The position numbers and the translations under genes were made by a program. From NCBI RefSeq assembly GCF_003574135.1, contig NZ_AP018341.1:310001-374000 (forward strand): 64,000 bases of DNA, given 5' to 3'. The notes beneath the pieces are model-generated. The model was not told the DNA's origin, did no database searches, and saw only the letters and a list, made by a program, of their open reading frames with translations. The stretch is from a cyanobacterium endosymbiont of Rhopalodia gibberula (GTDB taxonomy: Bacteria > Cyanobacteriota > Cyanobacteriia > Cyanobacteriales > Microcystaceae). How positions within the stretch are numbered: position 1 is the first letter of the stretch; each line of letters begins with the position of its first letter. Of this stretch, positions 37,025 to 47,196 are shown one piece after another.

Positions 37025-37816
37025 ATGAGGTTACTTTATCCAAAATCCTCAACATCACCAGAAATTCCTTTATTTATCTATTTACCAGGAATGGATGGAA
37101 CAGGGAAGTTGCTACATCGACAAGTTAAAAAATTGAGTCAATTTTTTAAGGTTTGTTGTTTATCAATTCCCCGAGATGATTGTAGCAACTGGAATACTTT
37201 AGTTTCTCAAACCATTAGCTTAATTGAAAAAGAACTCAAGCATCATTCTCAATTTTCCTCTGTTTATTTATGTGGAGAATCTTTTGGAGGATGTTTAGCG
37301 ATAAAACTTGCTCTGAAGTCTCCTGAGTTAATCAAAAAAATGATTTTAATCAATCCTGCTTCATCTTTTACACAACGTCCTTTATTAAGTTGGGGAAGTG
37401 AATTAATTAAATGGGTGCCAGACATTCTACATCAAACTTCAACCCTAGGATTTTTACCCTTTTTAGCAGCTTTAGGCAGAATGGAAACAAAGGATTATAA
37501 TGCTTTACTAAAAGCGATGCAGTCAGTTCCTCCATTAGTAGTTAGTTATCGACTGAGGTTGTTACGAGATTTCAACGTTGATGAAGCACAATTAAAACAG
37601 TTAACTCAACCTATTCTAACCGTCGCTAGTGATAGCGATTATCTATTACCGTCTGTCGCTGAAGGGAAACGATTAGTCAGCTGTTTACCTAATAGTAACT
37701 TAGTAGTTCTGCCTGATAGTGGACATGCTTGTTTATTGGAAACTGAAGTTGATTTAACTAAACTACTTCAAAAGTATAATTTTTTACCACTCAAAACAAC
37801 AGCCCATGAACAATAA
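37025..37816 (+). CDS. Alpha/beta-fold hydrolase with a probable 5' frameshift
   Basis: 263-residue serine hydrolase. The oxyanion region is PLFIYLPGMDGTGKLLHRQ, the nucleophile elbow LCGESFGGCLAIKLA (GxSxG), the acid in TVASDSDYLLP and the catalytic His in LPDSGHACLLE. It resembles small cyanobacterial/plastid hydrolases related to the esterase domain of phytyl ester synthases; substrate unknown. Just upstream, from ATG 36964, another frame reads ILKFSIWESLTDYQPYTVDNE, which looks like the natural N-terminus of this family; it runs out of frame at about 37022-37030. Either translation re-starts at 37025 and the shortened enzyme still works, or this is an early pseudogene. All catalytic residues are intact. 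Confidence 0.8.
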   Translation: MRLLYPKSSTSPEIPLFIYLPGMDGTGKLLHRQVKKLSQFFKVCCLSIPRDDCSNWNTLVSQTISLIEKELKHHSQFSSVYLCGESFGGCLAIKLALKSPELIKKMILINPASSFTQRPLLSWGSELIKWVPDILHQTSTLGFLPFLAALGRMETKDYNALLKAMQSVPPLVVSYRLRLLRDFNVDEAQLKQLTQPILTVASDSDYLLPSVAEGKRLVSCLPNSNLVVLPDSGHACLLETEVDLTKLLQKYNFLPLKTTAHEQ

Positions 37817-37874
37817 GGCTGATAGGACTTATTAGTTCCTAGTCATTATTGGATATCTTAATATCAAGAAAACA

Positions 37875-38870
37875 TTAGGGAGGAGAAATATCCAAAGGTT
37901 CGATAAGAATTTGAGCACTTTTAGGTTTATGAGATAGTCTTGTAAGGTATGCAACTGCTGCGACCACTATTAACTCTGAAACCATGACCGACAGTAACAG
38001 GATAATAAGCTGTGATACCAACTCAGATTTTTACATTAAAATCTAATTGTTCAAAAGTGAAAGTTCTCTGTACCAGGCATTTCTTTTATTTTAAAAGGGT
38101 TTATTTTGATATATTCGTGTCAAAGTGGACTAGATATAGACTTTTTAATTACAACTACCGAAAGAGAAGTTGTTTGATTATCAAGGATAAATTACACTCT
38201 AACTAAAACAACAGCAATAGTGGTATTATCATCATGTTTATTCCGCTTAGTTACCACTGTCAATACAATCACTCCTCTTTTATCATTAAATATCGGATTC
38301 TCCTCGCACAATAGGAAAAATTTTGCTATTTTAGCACTGCTCAACGTGAACATAATTACTTAATCCATCAAAAGACAATAAAAAAATATAATCTTCATCA
38401 AGAATTAACCTATTCAAACTAGGATACGAAAATCTAGAATCACTCATCCCTGATACTTGTCTTAAAGCTCCCATGTCTAGATAGTCAATAGCTTCTCAGC
38501 AAAATTATAGATAAGCTAACTTTGCGCGAGACTAGGTCATCATTGAATGGCTACTTGATAATAACTAGTGGGGGCAATATGGTAAATTTACAAAAGTCTG
38601 CCATATCAGCCGAATACATTTTATAACCTGAAACAAGGCTTATCATTATAGTAATTTTCATGTGTTGGTATCATTTAAAATCTTTGTTTTGACCTATGTA
38701 AATCAACAAAGTTAATAACTTGTGTGAGTGTCTCAAGGAACTTTTTCTTTCCTTTTATTAGTTTTTTAAGGAAAGCATAACAACCATCTTTATTTTGATA
38801 ACGCTTTGTCCCAATAACAGTACTAGTAAGGGTGTGATATCTAATATTTGTACCATTGTTCATATTAACA
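37875..38870 (-). pseudogene. Degraded PP2C-family phosphatase with C-terminal membrane segment
   Basis: Pieces of the phosphatase appear in order on the minus strand: TVIGTKRYQNKDGCYAF (the usual xxG..R..NED motif, 38675-38863), then NDDLVSRKVSLS, YLDMGALRQVSGMSDSRF, LDEDYIFLLSFDGLSNYVHV (the SDGLSDY motif), ENPIFNDKRGVIVLTVV, the metal motif HDDNTTIAVVLVRV and a final hydrophobic VMVSELIVVAAVAYL with tail LSHKPKSAQILIEPLD. Stops and frame changes separate them, and the central catalytic part (ADGMGGH region) is missing. It matches a family of multi-domain cyanobacterial PP2C proteins with a C-terminal span. Further N-terminal fragments may extend to about 39130 (QFTHGQLGERINYRTQQRF). Confidence 0.75.
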
Positions 38871-39235
38871 GCTATAATTCATAAGATATTTTCGTAAAAA
38901 ATTTCATATTTTTGTGGTAGATTACAGACTTCTCATGAAAGATTTACTATTTAAACAAGGGCTGTTTATGATAAAAATAGTCAATAGTTTCTTAGGTATG
39001 TAATTGTGTAATAGTAGTACGAATCTTTGTTGAGTCCTATAATTTATACGCTCTCCTAATTGACCGTGAGTAAATTGAGATTGAGCAAACTTGATACCAT
39101 TTCTTTAATGTTTCAAGGTTGCCACAAGTTAACGGTTGACTGATACCAATTCAATTGTTTGGGGAGACTGCTATTAAGTCACACTCTTTCAAGTTTCGGA
39201 AGAAGAGTTATATCAACTGATTTGTCATTACTATC

Positions 39236-39277
39236 GAGATAAACATCACTTTATTAAAATAAAGTGATGTTTATCTC
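39236..39277. repeat. 20-bp perfect inverted repeat, 2-bp centre
   Basis: Arms 39236-39255 and 39258-39277 are exact reverse complements and are followed on the plus strand by TTTTAAG. It lies upstream of the PP2C relic, more than 1 kb from any intact gene, so a terminator role for a living gene is not evident. Confidence 0.75.
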
Positions 39278-40106
39278 TTTTAAGTCCTACAATTTCTGAT
39301 TCTTTATTATCTAGTTCATTGTTATCTAGCTTTAAGATTTCTAGGTCTTTATTATAGATTTATAGAGTTTAAATTTTCTCTCTCTATATTTTTTATAGAA
39401 TTAAAATAGCTATAAATTCGAAAGAGATAAAGACAATATAAAAATAACTTTAAGTAATTACGGACACAATTTTTAATTTTTTTGTTTTTTTGATAAGTGA
39501 TGGTTCTCAGTTAACTATGTAACTGTATAGAATTTATTCTAGTTTCCTAATGCTGCTGAGTAATACTCAGCTATATAAGTACCGTAAACGTGACTGTAAT
39601 AAACTATTTTTCCTCAAAATCGTGCTTTATAGTTAGCATTGGAATATTAGAGCCGTAAAATTTTGCACGATAGCAATATTTTTTCTGGATAACTAAGAAT
39701 AAAAAATACCTTTTTATAGAAAACCTTTATCATGATACTGACGTAAATTTTAAGTAGGATAAGGACTTTCAAAATAAAAAAAAGGCTAAAAAAATAAAAA
39801 AATATAATCTATTTAACTTTATCTTCATTAAGATTAACCAATAAATTTGAAACAACTAAGCTATAATAAAATATCTAAACAGCTATTTTAGCACAATCAT
39901 TAGCATGAGTTTAGAATTCTATAAACATGAATTTTAAGCCTTTCTACAGTAATATAGAGTCGCTGAGAAATGGCGGCATCAATATGACCATTGATAAAAC
40001 TGTAGAACTTGTAATTCTGTTTTAGTCAAAGGATATTATCAAAATAATTTTTAATATGATTCTTCCTGACGGAAATTGCTCAAAAAAGCTAAACAAAAAG
40101 AACTTC

Positions 40107-40157
40107 TACTTGGTATTGTATGTTATTTTTATTACAAATAACATACAATACCAAGTA
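40107..40157. repeat. 22-bp perfect inverted repeat, 7-nt loop
   Basis: Arms 40107-40128 and 40136-40157 are exact reverse complements (left arm TACTTGGTATTGTATGTTAT...). The nearest intact gene is dusB, whose stop is 540 bp away. It is one of several long hairpins in this window that lie in otherwise degenerate DNA. Confidence 0.75.
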
Positions 40158-40693
40158 AACTAATCTGATGAGTTGTTTTGAAAGCTTCAAGCTGCCAACA
40201 CTTTTAACTTTATTCTTATGAAGAGTTAGGATAAGGATTTTCATCTTTGATTGCTCTTTTTGAGCAATTTTATAGAATATGGAAAACTTAATGCAATCTA
40301 ATCCTTTTAACCATAAATCAATAATAGCAGTATTAATACTGTGTTTCATACAACAACACAAGTTATTCTCTATTATTAGACAATTATTATACCAGAATGA
40401 TTTCTTCATACTATGTTTAGTATCTATTCTTAGTAGAGTCAGTAAATTTGTAAAGGTTAATTTATTCTTCTCAAAAAAAATAATATAAATTTAATTTGCT
40501 ATTTAATTTAAGCTTTTTTTATAAAAAAACTTATGTGAATAAATCTTTAATACTATCTACTGCCGATACTTTTCTATTGTTGACATCTTAACCTATATAC
40601 CGAAACTTATAGCCTCAAATAGTAATATATATATTTACAAATCTTACAGGTATTAGAAATTACTATTTACAAGCAAAAAATAGCAATGTTAAG

Positions 40694-41701
40694 TTAATTT
40701 TTTCTATAAAATTCAAGAGCTTTATCTAATATCTGATTTCCCTGCTCAATAGTTTCAATACGAGAGACGCGGTCGCGCAACTCGGATGCTCTTGGAAATC
40801 CCTTACAATACCAAGCTAGATGCTTTCGTGATTGATAAATTCCTCGTTGTCCCTTATATTCCCATAAATTATTAAGATGTTCTTTTGCACATTCTAGCCG
40901 TTGTTTTGGAGTTGGAGAAAGTTTTTGAATTCCTGTTTGTAAAAAATAATCAATTTCTCCGACTAGAAATGGATAACCTAATGTTCCTCGTGAACACATA
41001 ACTCCATCTGCTCCCGTAATTTCTAAACACTTAATAGCTGATTCCACTGAAAAAATATCTCCATTAGCAATAATAGGAATACTTAATACCTCTTTAACTT
41101 TAGTGATCCATTCCCATTTTGCTTTTCCATTATATCCTTGAGCACGAGTCCTACCATGAATTGTGATCATTGCTGCTCCAGAATCTTCCATTCTTTTTGC
41201 AAAATCAAGGATGTTAATTTCTTGATCACTCCAGCCAATACGAGTTTTAACGGTAACAGGGACTTTAACAGATTTCACCACCTTTTTGACAATTGCTTGA
41301 GCAATATCTGGTTGACGAAGTAGAGAAGATCCGCCTCCTTTTTTAGTTATTTTATTCACGGGACACCCCATATTTATATCAATAGTTTGTGCTCCTTCTT
41401 TCACAGATTCTTGAGCAGCTTCTGCTAGAAAATCGGGACGAGAGTCGAATAGTTGAATACTAATTGGCTGTTCATCCTTATCAATTCCCATAAGTTTTGG
41501 TATTTGTTTTAAATAATGAATTTCTGTAGCATTGATCATCTCAGTATATATCATAGATTGAGGCGCATATCGCCTAACTAAACGACGAAATACTAAATCT
41601 GTAACTCCAGACAAGGGAGACTGAAACACGCGACTTTTTACTTCCAATGATCCAATTTTTAAAGGGGATGATAATTTTTGTTTTAGATAATTAGATAACA
41701 T
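40694..41701 (-). CDS. dusB: tRNA-dihydrouridine synthase, DusB type
   Basis: FMN enzyme that reduces uridine in the tRNA D-loop. 335 residues: the TIM-barrel start SRVFQSPLSGVTDLVFRRL, IQLFDSRPDFLAEAA, the catalytic cysteine in IDINMGCPVNKITKKGGGSS, TVKTRIGWSDQEINILDFA, the conserved His in MITIHGRTRAQGYNGKAKW and IIANGDIFSVESA, then the helical C-domain ending in the KHLAWYCKG segment. Length and the N-terminal LKIGSLEVKSRVFQSPLSG favour the DusB subgroup common in cyanobacteria. Intact and isolated. Confidence 0.95.
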   Translation of the reverse strand: MLSNYLKQKLSSPLKIGSLEVKSRVFQSPLSGVTDLVFRRLVRRYAPQSMIYTEMINATEIHYLKQIPKLMGIDKDEQPISIQLFDSRPDFLAEAAQESVKEGAQTIDINMGCPVNKITKKGGGSSLLRQPDIAQAIVKKVVKSVKVPVTVKTRIGWSDQEINILDFAKRMEDSGAAMITIHGRTRAQGYNGKAKWEWITKVKEVLSIPIIANGDIFSVESAIKCLEITGADGVMCSRGTLGYPFLVGEIDYFLQTGIQKLSPTPKQRLECAKEHLNNLWEYKGQRGIYQSRKHLAWYCKGFPRASELRDRVSRIETIEQGNQILDKALEFYRKN

Positions 41702-43518
41702 TTTATTTTAAGGTAAGTTTAAAGAATAAAGCTTTTCTATACTGAGTGTCATAAATGAGTATCTCATGACTTCTAAAAGTCTTATCCTAACTTTACTCCT
41801 TGAAAGGTAATACTTTTAAATTTTGCCTATTATAACTTGTTATAGTTAGTATAAGGGATCTATATATAATTATTATGGATATATTCCACAGCTTACTTTA
41901 TTAAAAATATCTTGATTTTAAATCCTAAAGTAGAAAAAAATCGCAGCTAAACATTTTAAAAATTATTAAAGCTAATCAAATTTTTTAAAAAAAAGTAGAA
42001 AATACTCTTGATGAAGTAGTTGCTACTGTCTTAGCTTCATGCTTAGTAGAGTCTAACCTAATCTCTAAGTAAAAAGTTTTTTATTAGTCTATATCGAAGA
42101 TTATCAAAATATTTTATCTTATGTTTTGTCAAACACCTTATTGGAAACTTAATATCGATGTTCTTTATTTCTATATCGTTGAGATTAACTTTAGTAAAGA
42201 AATTTAAAAATTTAATATTAACTTAGGTTTGATTGCTGTGCCAGGAACATTAGTTGCAACTTTTGAGGTACACTAACAGCCAGAAAATACTTCTTTTATA
42301 GAGTAGTTAAACTTGAGATTAACCATGCTGTAAATGTTTATCAAGTAATCTTTGGCAAAATTTATTGTCCTAATCTAGGTTTTAACAACAAAATTAAACA
42401 AAATATGCCAAAAAATTTGCAAATACTATCAAAAGTATTGCTTAAACTAGGAAGTTAAAGTTTTTATCCAAGAAAATTTGCTCATTAGTTGCTTAAATAT
42501 TTTTCTAGTAGATATTATGTGATTTAAGAAAATATTAGTAATTATAAAGTAAGTTAAAAAACTTAATAAATAAACCATTGGAGTTGCAAATTATTAATAA
42601 ACTCTATTTTTATCTTAATCTTAGTGATTTTAAGTATAAAACTAAACAAGATAGCTATATAAAAGACTATAATAGTTATGTTTATATCATCTCTATAGAA
42701 ATGATATTTTTTTTAAAAAAAAACTAAATTAATTATCAATTTTAACTAAAAGAGACGATAAATAAATTGGATATTAATCGTACTATTACTAATAGTGATG
42801 GACATGCTTTTAACAGCACTACTATTACATTTAGAAGTAATCTTACGTCATTTTTAAATATAGGAGTTATATTAAATAATATGCTTTGGGAAGCAGACTT
42901 AAATCTTTTGTGGTTTCACCTATTATCTTTCAATCACCGTACTTCCTTAATCAGGTCTCACACAATTATCCTTAGAGAAGGAAACCCTAACAATATCTTA
43001 GAATCATAGTAAAATCATGTTAAAACTGCTATTTTACAAGTAAGTTCCGATTTACTCGACTTCGGATGTTTCTTTGATGAAGCCATAATCCATCCATGGT
43101 TTAACCCGAGAACTTAGAACAATTAGTCCTACTAAAGGCGACACAAATTATCTAATCAACATAACCAAATATGCTGTTTTGAAAAGTTCGTGTGTTTCAA
43201 TATACTGCTTATGACACAATGGCTACCATTGTTGATCCTCAGCGGTCCGGACTTATGTTTGATTGAAATAACTGCCTATTAAACCAATAATAAATTGTGA
43301 TACCTAACTTAGGTCGAAAGCTTCTGCCGACATTTCTGTTAGACTACTCTGGAACAGTAATAGGAGATTTTCTTTATCTTCGGACGATTTTCTCTTTTAT
43401 AGAAAATAATGTAACTTATATAGCTAAAGAGTCAAGATCAAAAAAACATTATGATTCCTTCAGTTTAATTTAGCTGACGAGGTCATCATCGGTTCTACTC
43501 AAATTTTTGATAAATACT
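41702..43518. other. 1.8-kb gap with scattered protein-like fragments
   Basis: No intact gene. Plus-strand fragments that look like former coding sequence include about 42301-42460 (EINHAVNVYQVIFGKIYCPN to LQILSKVLLKLGS, ending at a stop), the 80-codon frame 42767-43009 and SSDLLDFGCFFDEAIIHPWF near 43050-43110. None could be assigned to a family, and they may belong to one or more dead genes. The tolC promoter should lie at the right end. Confidence 0.45.
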
Positions 43519-45207
43519 ATGTTTGTTTTACGTTTGTGTGTGAGTATAAGTGCAGGTATTTTTCTGTCCTTAGTCTGGAGAGTATCGGTGGCGACACAAG
43601 TACCGTCATCTTCTGTCAAAACTCACGATGGAACTTCGGTGACCTCTCAGGGAACTTCTTTGTTATCCACCAATAGGCGAATGCTGGTGAAGAAGGCGAA
43701 CCCTCATGTGGCCGACATCCAGCAGATAAAACAATCCATTTCAAAACAAACATCATCAACCATCAAGGAATTTTCTACTCAGGTTAGTGTTGATTTAATA
43801 GATTTATTAAATATCCCCAACTCTGTTGATCACTCTTCGTCCATATCAAAAAACTTGTTATCAAACAAACTTAACCCAGGTGGCAATCCCTTATTGTTTC
43901 CTACCAAACCCTCAGAGGTAGAGACCGCCATTAGTCAACCAATTACCTTAGACCAAGCTATTTCCCTGGCATTACATAATAATAGGGAACTCCAAGCCTC
44001 TCGTATTGAACTAGAAGAGCGTCGGGCCCGTTTAAAGGTCGAACAAGCAGATTTGTTTCCTACAATAGATATTGGGGCTAGTGCCGTACGGTTTAGAAAT
44101 GATCGAGTATTCGGTGGTGGTACAAATCAACTCGGAAATTTAATTCCTGAAGAAACAAGTGCTGAAACTTTTACGGATCTTCGAGCTTTAGCAACCCTTA
44201 ATTATATTATTTACAGTGGGGGTGAACGGTCAGCTCAAATTACACGGGCTCAACGAGAAGTCCGTAACCAAGAGCTAGAAGTAGAGCGGATTTCTGAACA
44301 AACCCGCTTTGAATCTACTGATCGTTATTATCGGTTACAAAACGCCGATGCTCAGGTTGCCATTGCCCAAGCGGCGGTAGAAGATGCCAATCAAAGTTTA
44401 CGGGACGCTCGATTATTAGAACAAGCTGGGTTAGGAACAAGATTTGATGTTTTGCGGGCTGAAGGGGACTTAGCTACAGCTAATCAAGGGTTAACCCGTG
44501 CAATCGCAGAACAGCGAACTGCAAGACGCAGTCTGGCCGAATTTCTAAGTGTAGGACAGCACATTCAATTAACAGCAGTAGATGAGATCTCCGAAGCAGG
44601 GACTTGGACAATGACCCTTGATGAAACCATTGTCCGTGCCTATAAAAATCGCGCTGAGTTAGAACAACAATTAGTACGACGAGAAATTAGTCAACAAGAT
44701 CGTGACATTGCTCTGTCAGAAATTAGACCCCAGGTTAGTTTTCTTGCAGAATATGATGCACGTGACAACTTAGATGATGGCGTTCCTGTTCTTATGGACT
44801 GGACATTTGAGGCACGGGTTCGCTGGCGGATTTTTGATGGAGGGAAAGCCTTCGCACGAGCCAGACGAGCTGAACGGAATATAGACTTAGCCAATACCAA
44901 TTTTGCTAAACAACGTAATGCTATTCGTCTTGAGGTAGAAGAAGCTTATTATAACCTTATTGCAAATCGAGAAAATATCACCAGTACCCGCAAGAACGTT
45001 GAAATTTTTACAGAGGCCCTCAGACTAGCTCGGTTACGATTTCAAGCGGGGGTTGGAACCCAAACTGATGTCATTGATGCTCAACGAGATCTCACAGATG
45101 CACGGGGGCGTTTTTTACAGGCAGTTATTGGCTATAATCAATCTCTCAATGCTTTACAACGTTCAGTTAGTAACTTACCTGATAATGGACTGTTTGAGGC
45201 ACGTTGA
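43519..45207 (+). CDS. TolC-family outer membrane efflux/secretion protein
   Basis: Trimeric outer-membrane channel with a periplasmic alpha-barrel, used by type I secretion and drug efflux. About 562 residues from ATG 43519 (MFVLRLCVSISAGIFLSLVW, a signal peptide). A 100-residue Ser/Thr-rich linker precedes the two TolC repeats: first TLDQAISLALHNNRELQASR...TIDIGASAVRF, second TLDETIVRAYKNRAELEQQ...RPQVSFLAEYDARDN. Conserved GLGTRFDVLRAEGDLATA and GVGTQTDVIDAQRDLTDARG end the long helices, as expected. In cyanobacteria a single TolC homologue usually serves all exporters. TTG 43507 is a possible but less likely start. The AGCS relic follows about 200 bp downstream. Confidence 0.93.
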   Translation: MFVLRLCVSISAGIFLSLVWRVSVATQVPSSSVKTHDGTSVTSQGTSLLSTNRRMLVKKANPHVADIQQIKQSISKQTSSTIKEFSTQVSVDLIDLLNIPNSVDHSSSISKNLLSNKLNPGGNPLLFPTKPSEVETAISQPITLDQAISLALHNNRELQASRIELEERRARLKVEQADLFPTIDIGASAVRFRNDRVFGGGTNQLGNLIPEETSAETFTDLRALATLNYIIYSGGERSAQITRAQREVRNQELEVERISEQTRFESTDRYYRLQNADAQVAIAQAAVEDANQSLRDARLLEQAGLGTRFDVLRAEGDLATANQGLTRAIAEQRTARRSLAEFLSVGQHIQLTAVDEISEAGTWTMTLDETIVRAYKNRAELEQQLVRREISQQDRDIALSEIRPQVSFLAEYDARDNLDDGVPVLMDWTFEARVRWRIFDGGKAFARARRAERNIDLANTNFAKQRNAIRLEVEEAYYNLIANRENITSTRKNVEIFTEALRLARLRFQAGVGTQTDVIDAQRDLTDARGRFLQAVIGYNQSLNALQRSVSNLPDNGLFEAR

Positions 45208-45410
45208 TTCCAGACAATTCTCTGTTTTCTGGCCCTTGAAATATTGTAGGGACAATTTATATGTTTCTACATTTAATTTATCTCTACATATTAAGTTAGG
45301 ATCTTTCACAGAAAAATTAATTTTTGAAATTGTGAATCGTTTTTTTATCAAATTGATTCAGCTCTTTTCTCGTTTTGTACATAATTATTGAACAGATACT
45401 TTTCTTTGAA

Positions 45411-46734
45411 ATTAGAGGAGTTTCCTTAGTTATTCTCTGAGTATTAGTTGGGGTAATTTTTTGTACTCTACGAACGGAATTTATTGATATTCAGAGGTTT
45501 AAAGACGCTGTCGACATTGCCCTAGATCGATAGGACTATATCCAAGAGAACTCAAAGGGAGAATTAACTTCTTTCTTTCAGGCTTTAGCAACTACTTTAT
45601 ATGCCAGTGTAGAACTAGGAAATATTACTGGGATGGCTATTGCGATCCAACCCAGAGAGCCAGAGGCAGTGTTTTGGATGACCTATAAAGGCAATTTTGG
45701 AAATATAAACTAAATTTATCAAATGTACCTTAGGGCTGAAATATTACATTGTTTATTCTGATGGCACGGTAGTTGGTGGACCGATATACTATTGCATGAC
45801 AGGTTAAATACATTAGGTCAAGCTCAATTGGATAAGATTTTAGCAATTATTTATGGAGTTGCTGGAATTGGGTCAGTTATAGAGGCGGGGAATATGTTCC
45901 AGTCTAATCAATCATTTGCTGTATTAGCCACAATCATTACACAGTTATAAGTATATAATTAGGCTTATAGTCTGAGTTTGGCGGCATTAGCTATATTAGC
46001 ATCGTCACCAGTAAATTAGTCCGAGCAATGGTTGGAGTTTACATTTTACATTTTCAGCTGTGGGTGTTAGAAGTGAATTTTTCAGCGATTCCCAGTCCAT
46101 TTTTATGGTTCATGAGGTTTTTTCTCCTCAGTCTATTGAGGGAAACTGATAAGGGCTTTGGGTCAAGGAGTCCTGCAGTGCCTTTTTTAATGGAGCCGGG
46201 TTTGGGATCAGCGGCGATTGCCCATTCAGTGGACAAGACTTAAAGACCTATTCGAGAGAGAATTATTTCCATCTCAGAGCCGTTTGTTGATACGGTGATT
46301 ATCTGTAATTTAACGGTATTAGTTATCATAATGACAGGAATCTATAGTGACGTAGTGGGAGTAACTATTTATTAGTGGTTCAGTTCTAGCCGTGCTAGCT
46401 TTTGGTTAAGTCATTAATTGAGTTCCTTTTGTTTTAGCTAGGTTATGGGTCTGTTTGCCTTTTCAAGGATGATCACTTGGTGTTATTACGGCGAAAGATG
46501 TTGGGCTTATGTTTTCGGAGAATCGAATCGTCGTACCTTTAAAATTATGTTCCTGATTTTTATCTTTATGGGATCTATTATTAATTTAGAAGTCGTAGTA
46601 AATATTAGTAACATAATGTTATTAACCTTAGTTATTGCTAATATCCTGGATTGTATTTCTTTTTAAGAAAAGTATCTAAAAACTTACAAAAATATTGGCA
46701 AAATTTTAAGTTTAAAGAGATTAAAGTTAAATGA
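45411..46734 (+). pseudogene. Degraded AGCS sodium:alanine/glycine symporter
   Basis: AGCS family members import alanine or glycine with Na+ across the inner membrane. Family landmarks appear in order on the plus strand but in several frames with stops: RTEFIDIQRFKDAVDIAL, FFQALATTLYASVELGNITG, MAIAIQPREPEAVFWMT, a damaged version of the DGTVxGGPMYY motif (45760-45800), EAGNMFQSNQSFAVL, VNFSAIPSPFLW, LGSAAIAHSVDKT, RERIISISEPFVDTVIICN, FAFSRMITWCYYGERCWAYV and the C-terminal KVSKNLQKYWQNFKF tail. Essentially the whole gene is traceable. The open frames at 46028-46243 and 46445-46666 are fragments of it. Confidence 0.9.
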
Positions 46735-46744
46735 TTCTCGCAAA

Positions 46745-47085
46745 GAAAAGATATTTACGCTATTTTAGTCGCTGCATCCAGTAACAATGTTTTAATTGTT
46801 TGATTAAAAGATTCTGATCTCACCAAAATGAACCAATAATTTCCTGGGACTTCTTTGATATGTAAGTTATTTAAATAAGTTTTATAAGGTTTAATTTGCT
46901 AAGAGGTTCTGTTAAGCCCTTTTTTAGAATAAACAATGTAGGAATCTCAATAGACTCAGTCAATCCTGCCCATTTCATCACATCTTCAAAAATTCAGTTG
47001 CAGGACTGTACTACAAGTTGACTGCGCCATTTACCTTCGTCTTTTTCTATTCCTAATTGTAATTTTGTTGCGCATGTCACAGTAA
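46745..47085 (-). pseudogene. Degraded alpha/beta hydrolase C-terminal half
   Basis: Minus strand: KLQLGIEKDEGKWRSQLVVQ, an in-frame stop, FEDVMKWAGLTESIEIPTLF, ILKKGLTEPLSKLN, then a frame change and LNNLHIKEVPGNYWFILV followed by SESFNQTIKTLLLDAATKI. The IPTLFILKKG segment followed by a histidine-lacking GNYWFILV step resembles the strand 7-8 region of alpha/beta hydrolases; the family assignment is tentative. The upstream half of the gene is not recognisable. Confidence 0.5.
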
Positions 47086-47196
47086 AAGTGTTTTTTTTCC
47101 TCAGTTCCATTCTAAATAATATATATGAATATCTAATAAATTTACAGTTTTACGAACAAATATTTTTCACTATAAACAGATTTATTAGATAATAAT

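Larger units (their letters stand above)
37817..40693. other. 2.9-kb gap with a phosphatase relic and two perfect hairpins
   Basis: The first kilobase is the PP2C-family relic (37875-38870). Perfect inverted repeats lie at 39236-39277 and 40107-40157. Minor open frames at 40089-40409 (minus) and 40279-40488 (plus) overlap each other or the hairpin and are A/T-driven; none is called as a gene. Confidence 0.55.

Noticed and set aside
40089-40409. 106-codon minus-strand open frame
   Set aside because: It runs through the perfect hairpin at 40107-40157, overlaps another open frame on the plus strand and has A/T-driven composition with no recognisable motif.
42767-43009. 80-codon frame as a functional gene, possibly a pterin-synthase-like enzyme
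   Set aside because: Initial resemblance of the following SSDLLDFGCFFDEAI segment to a QueD/PTPS region did not hold up against the known histidine motifs; it is mentioned only as part of the decayed gap.
46028-46666. Two plus-strand frames at 46028-46243 and 46445-46666 as separate small membrane-protein genes
   Set aside because: Both are in-order fragments of the AGCS symporter relic.
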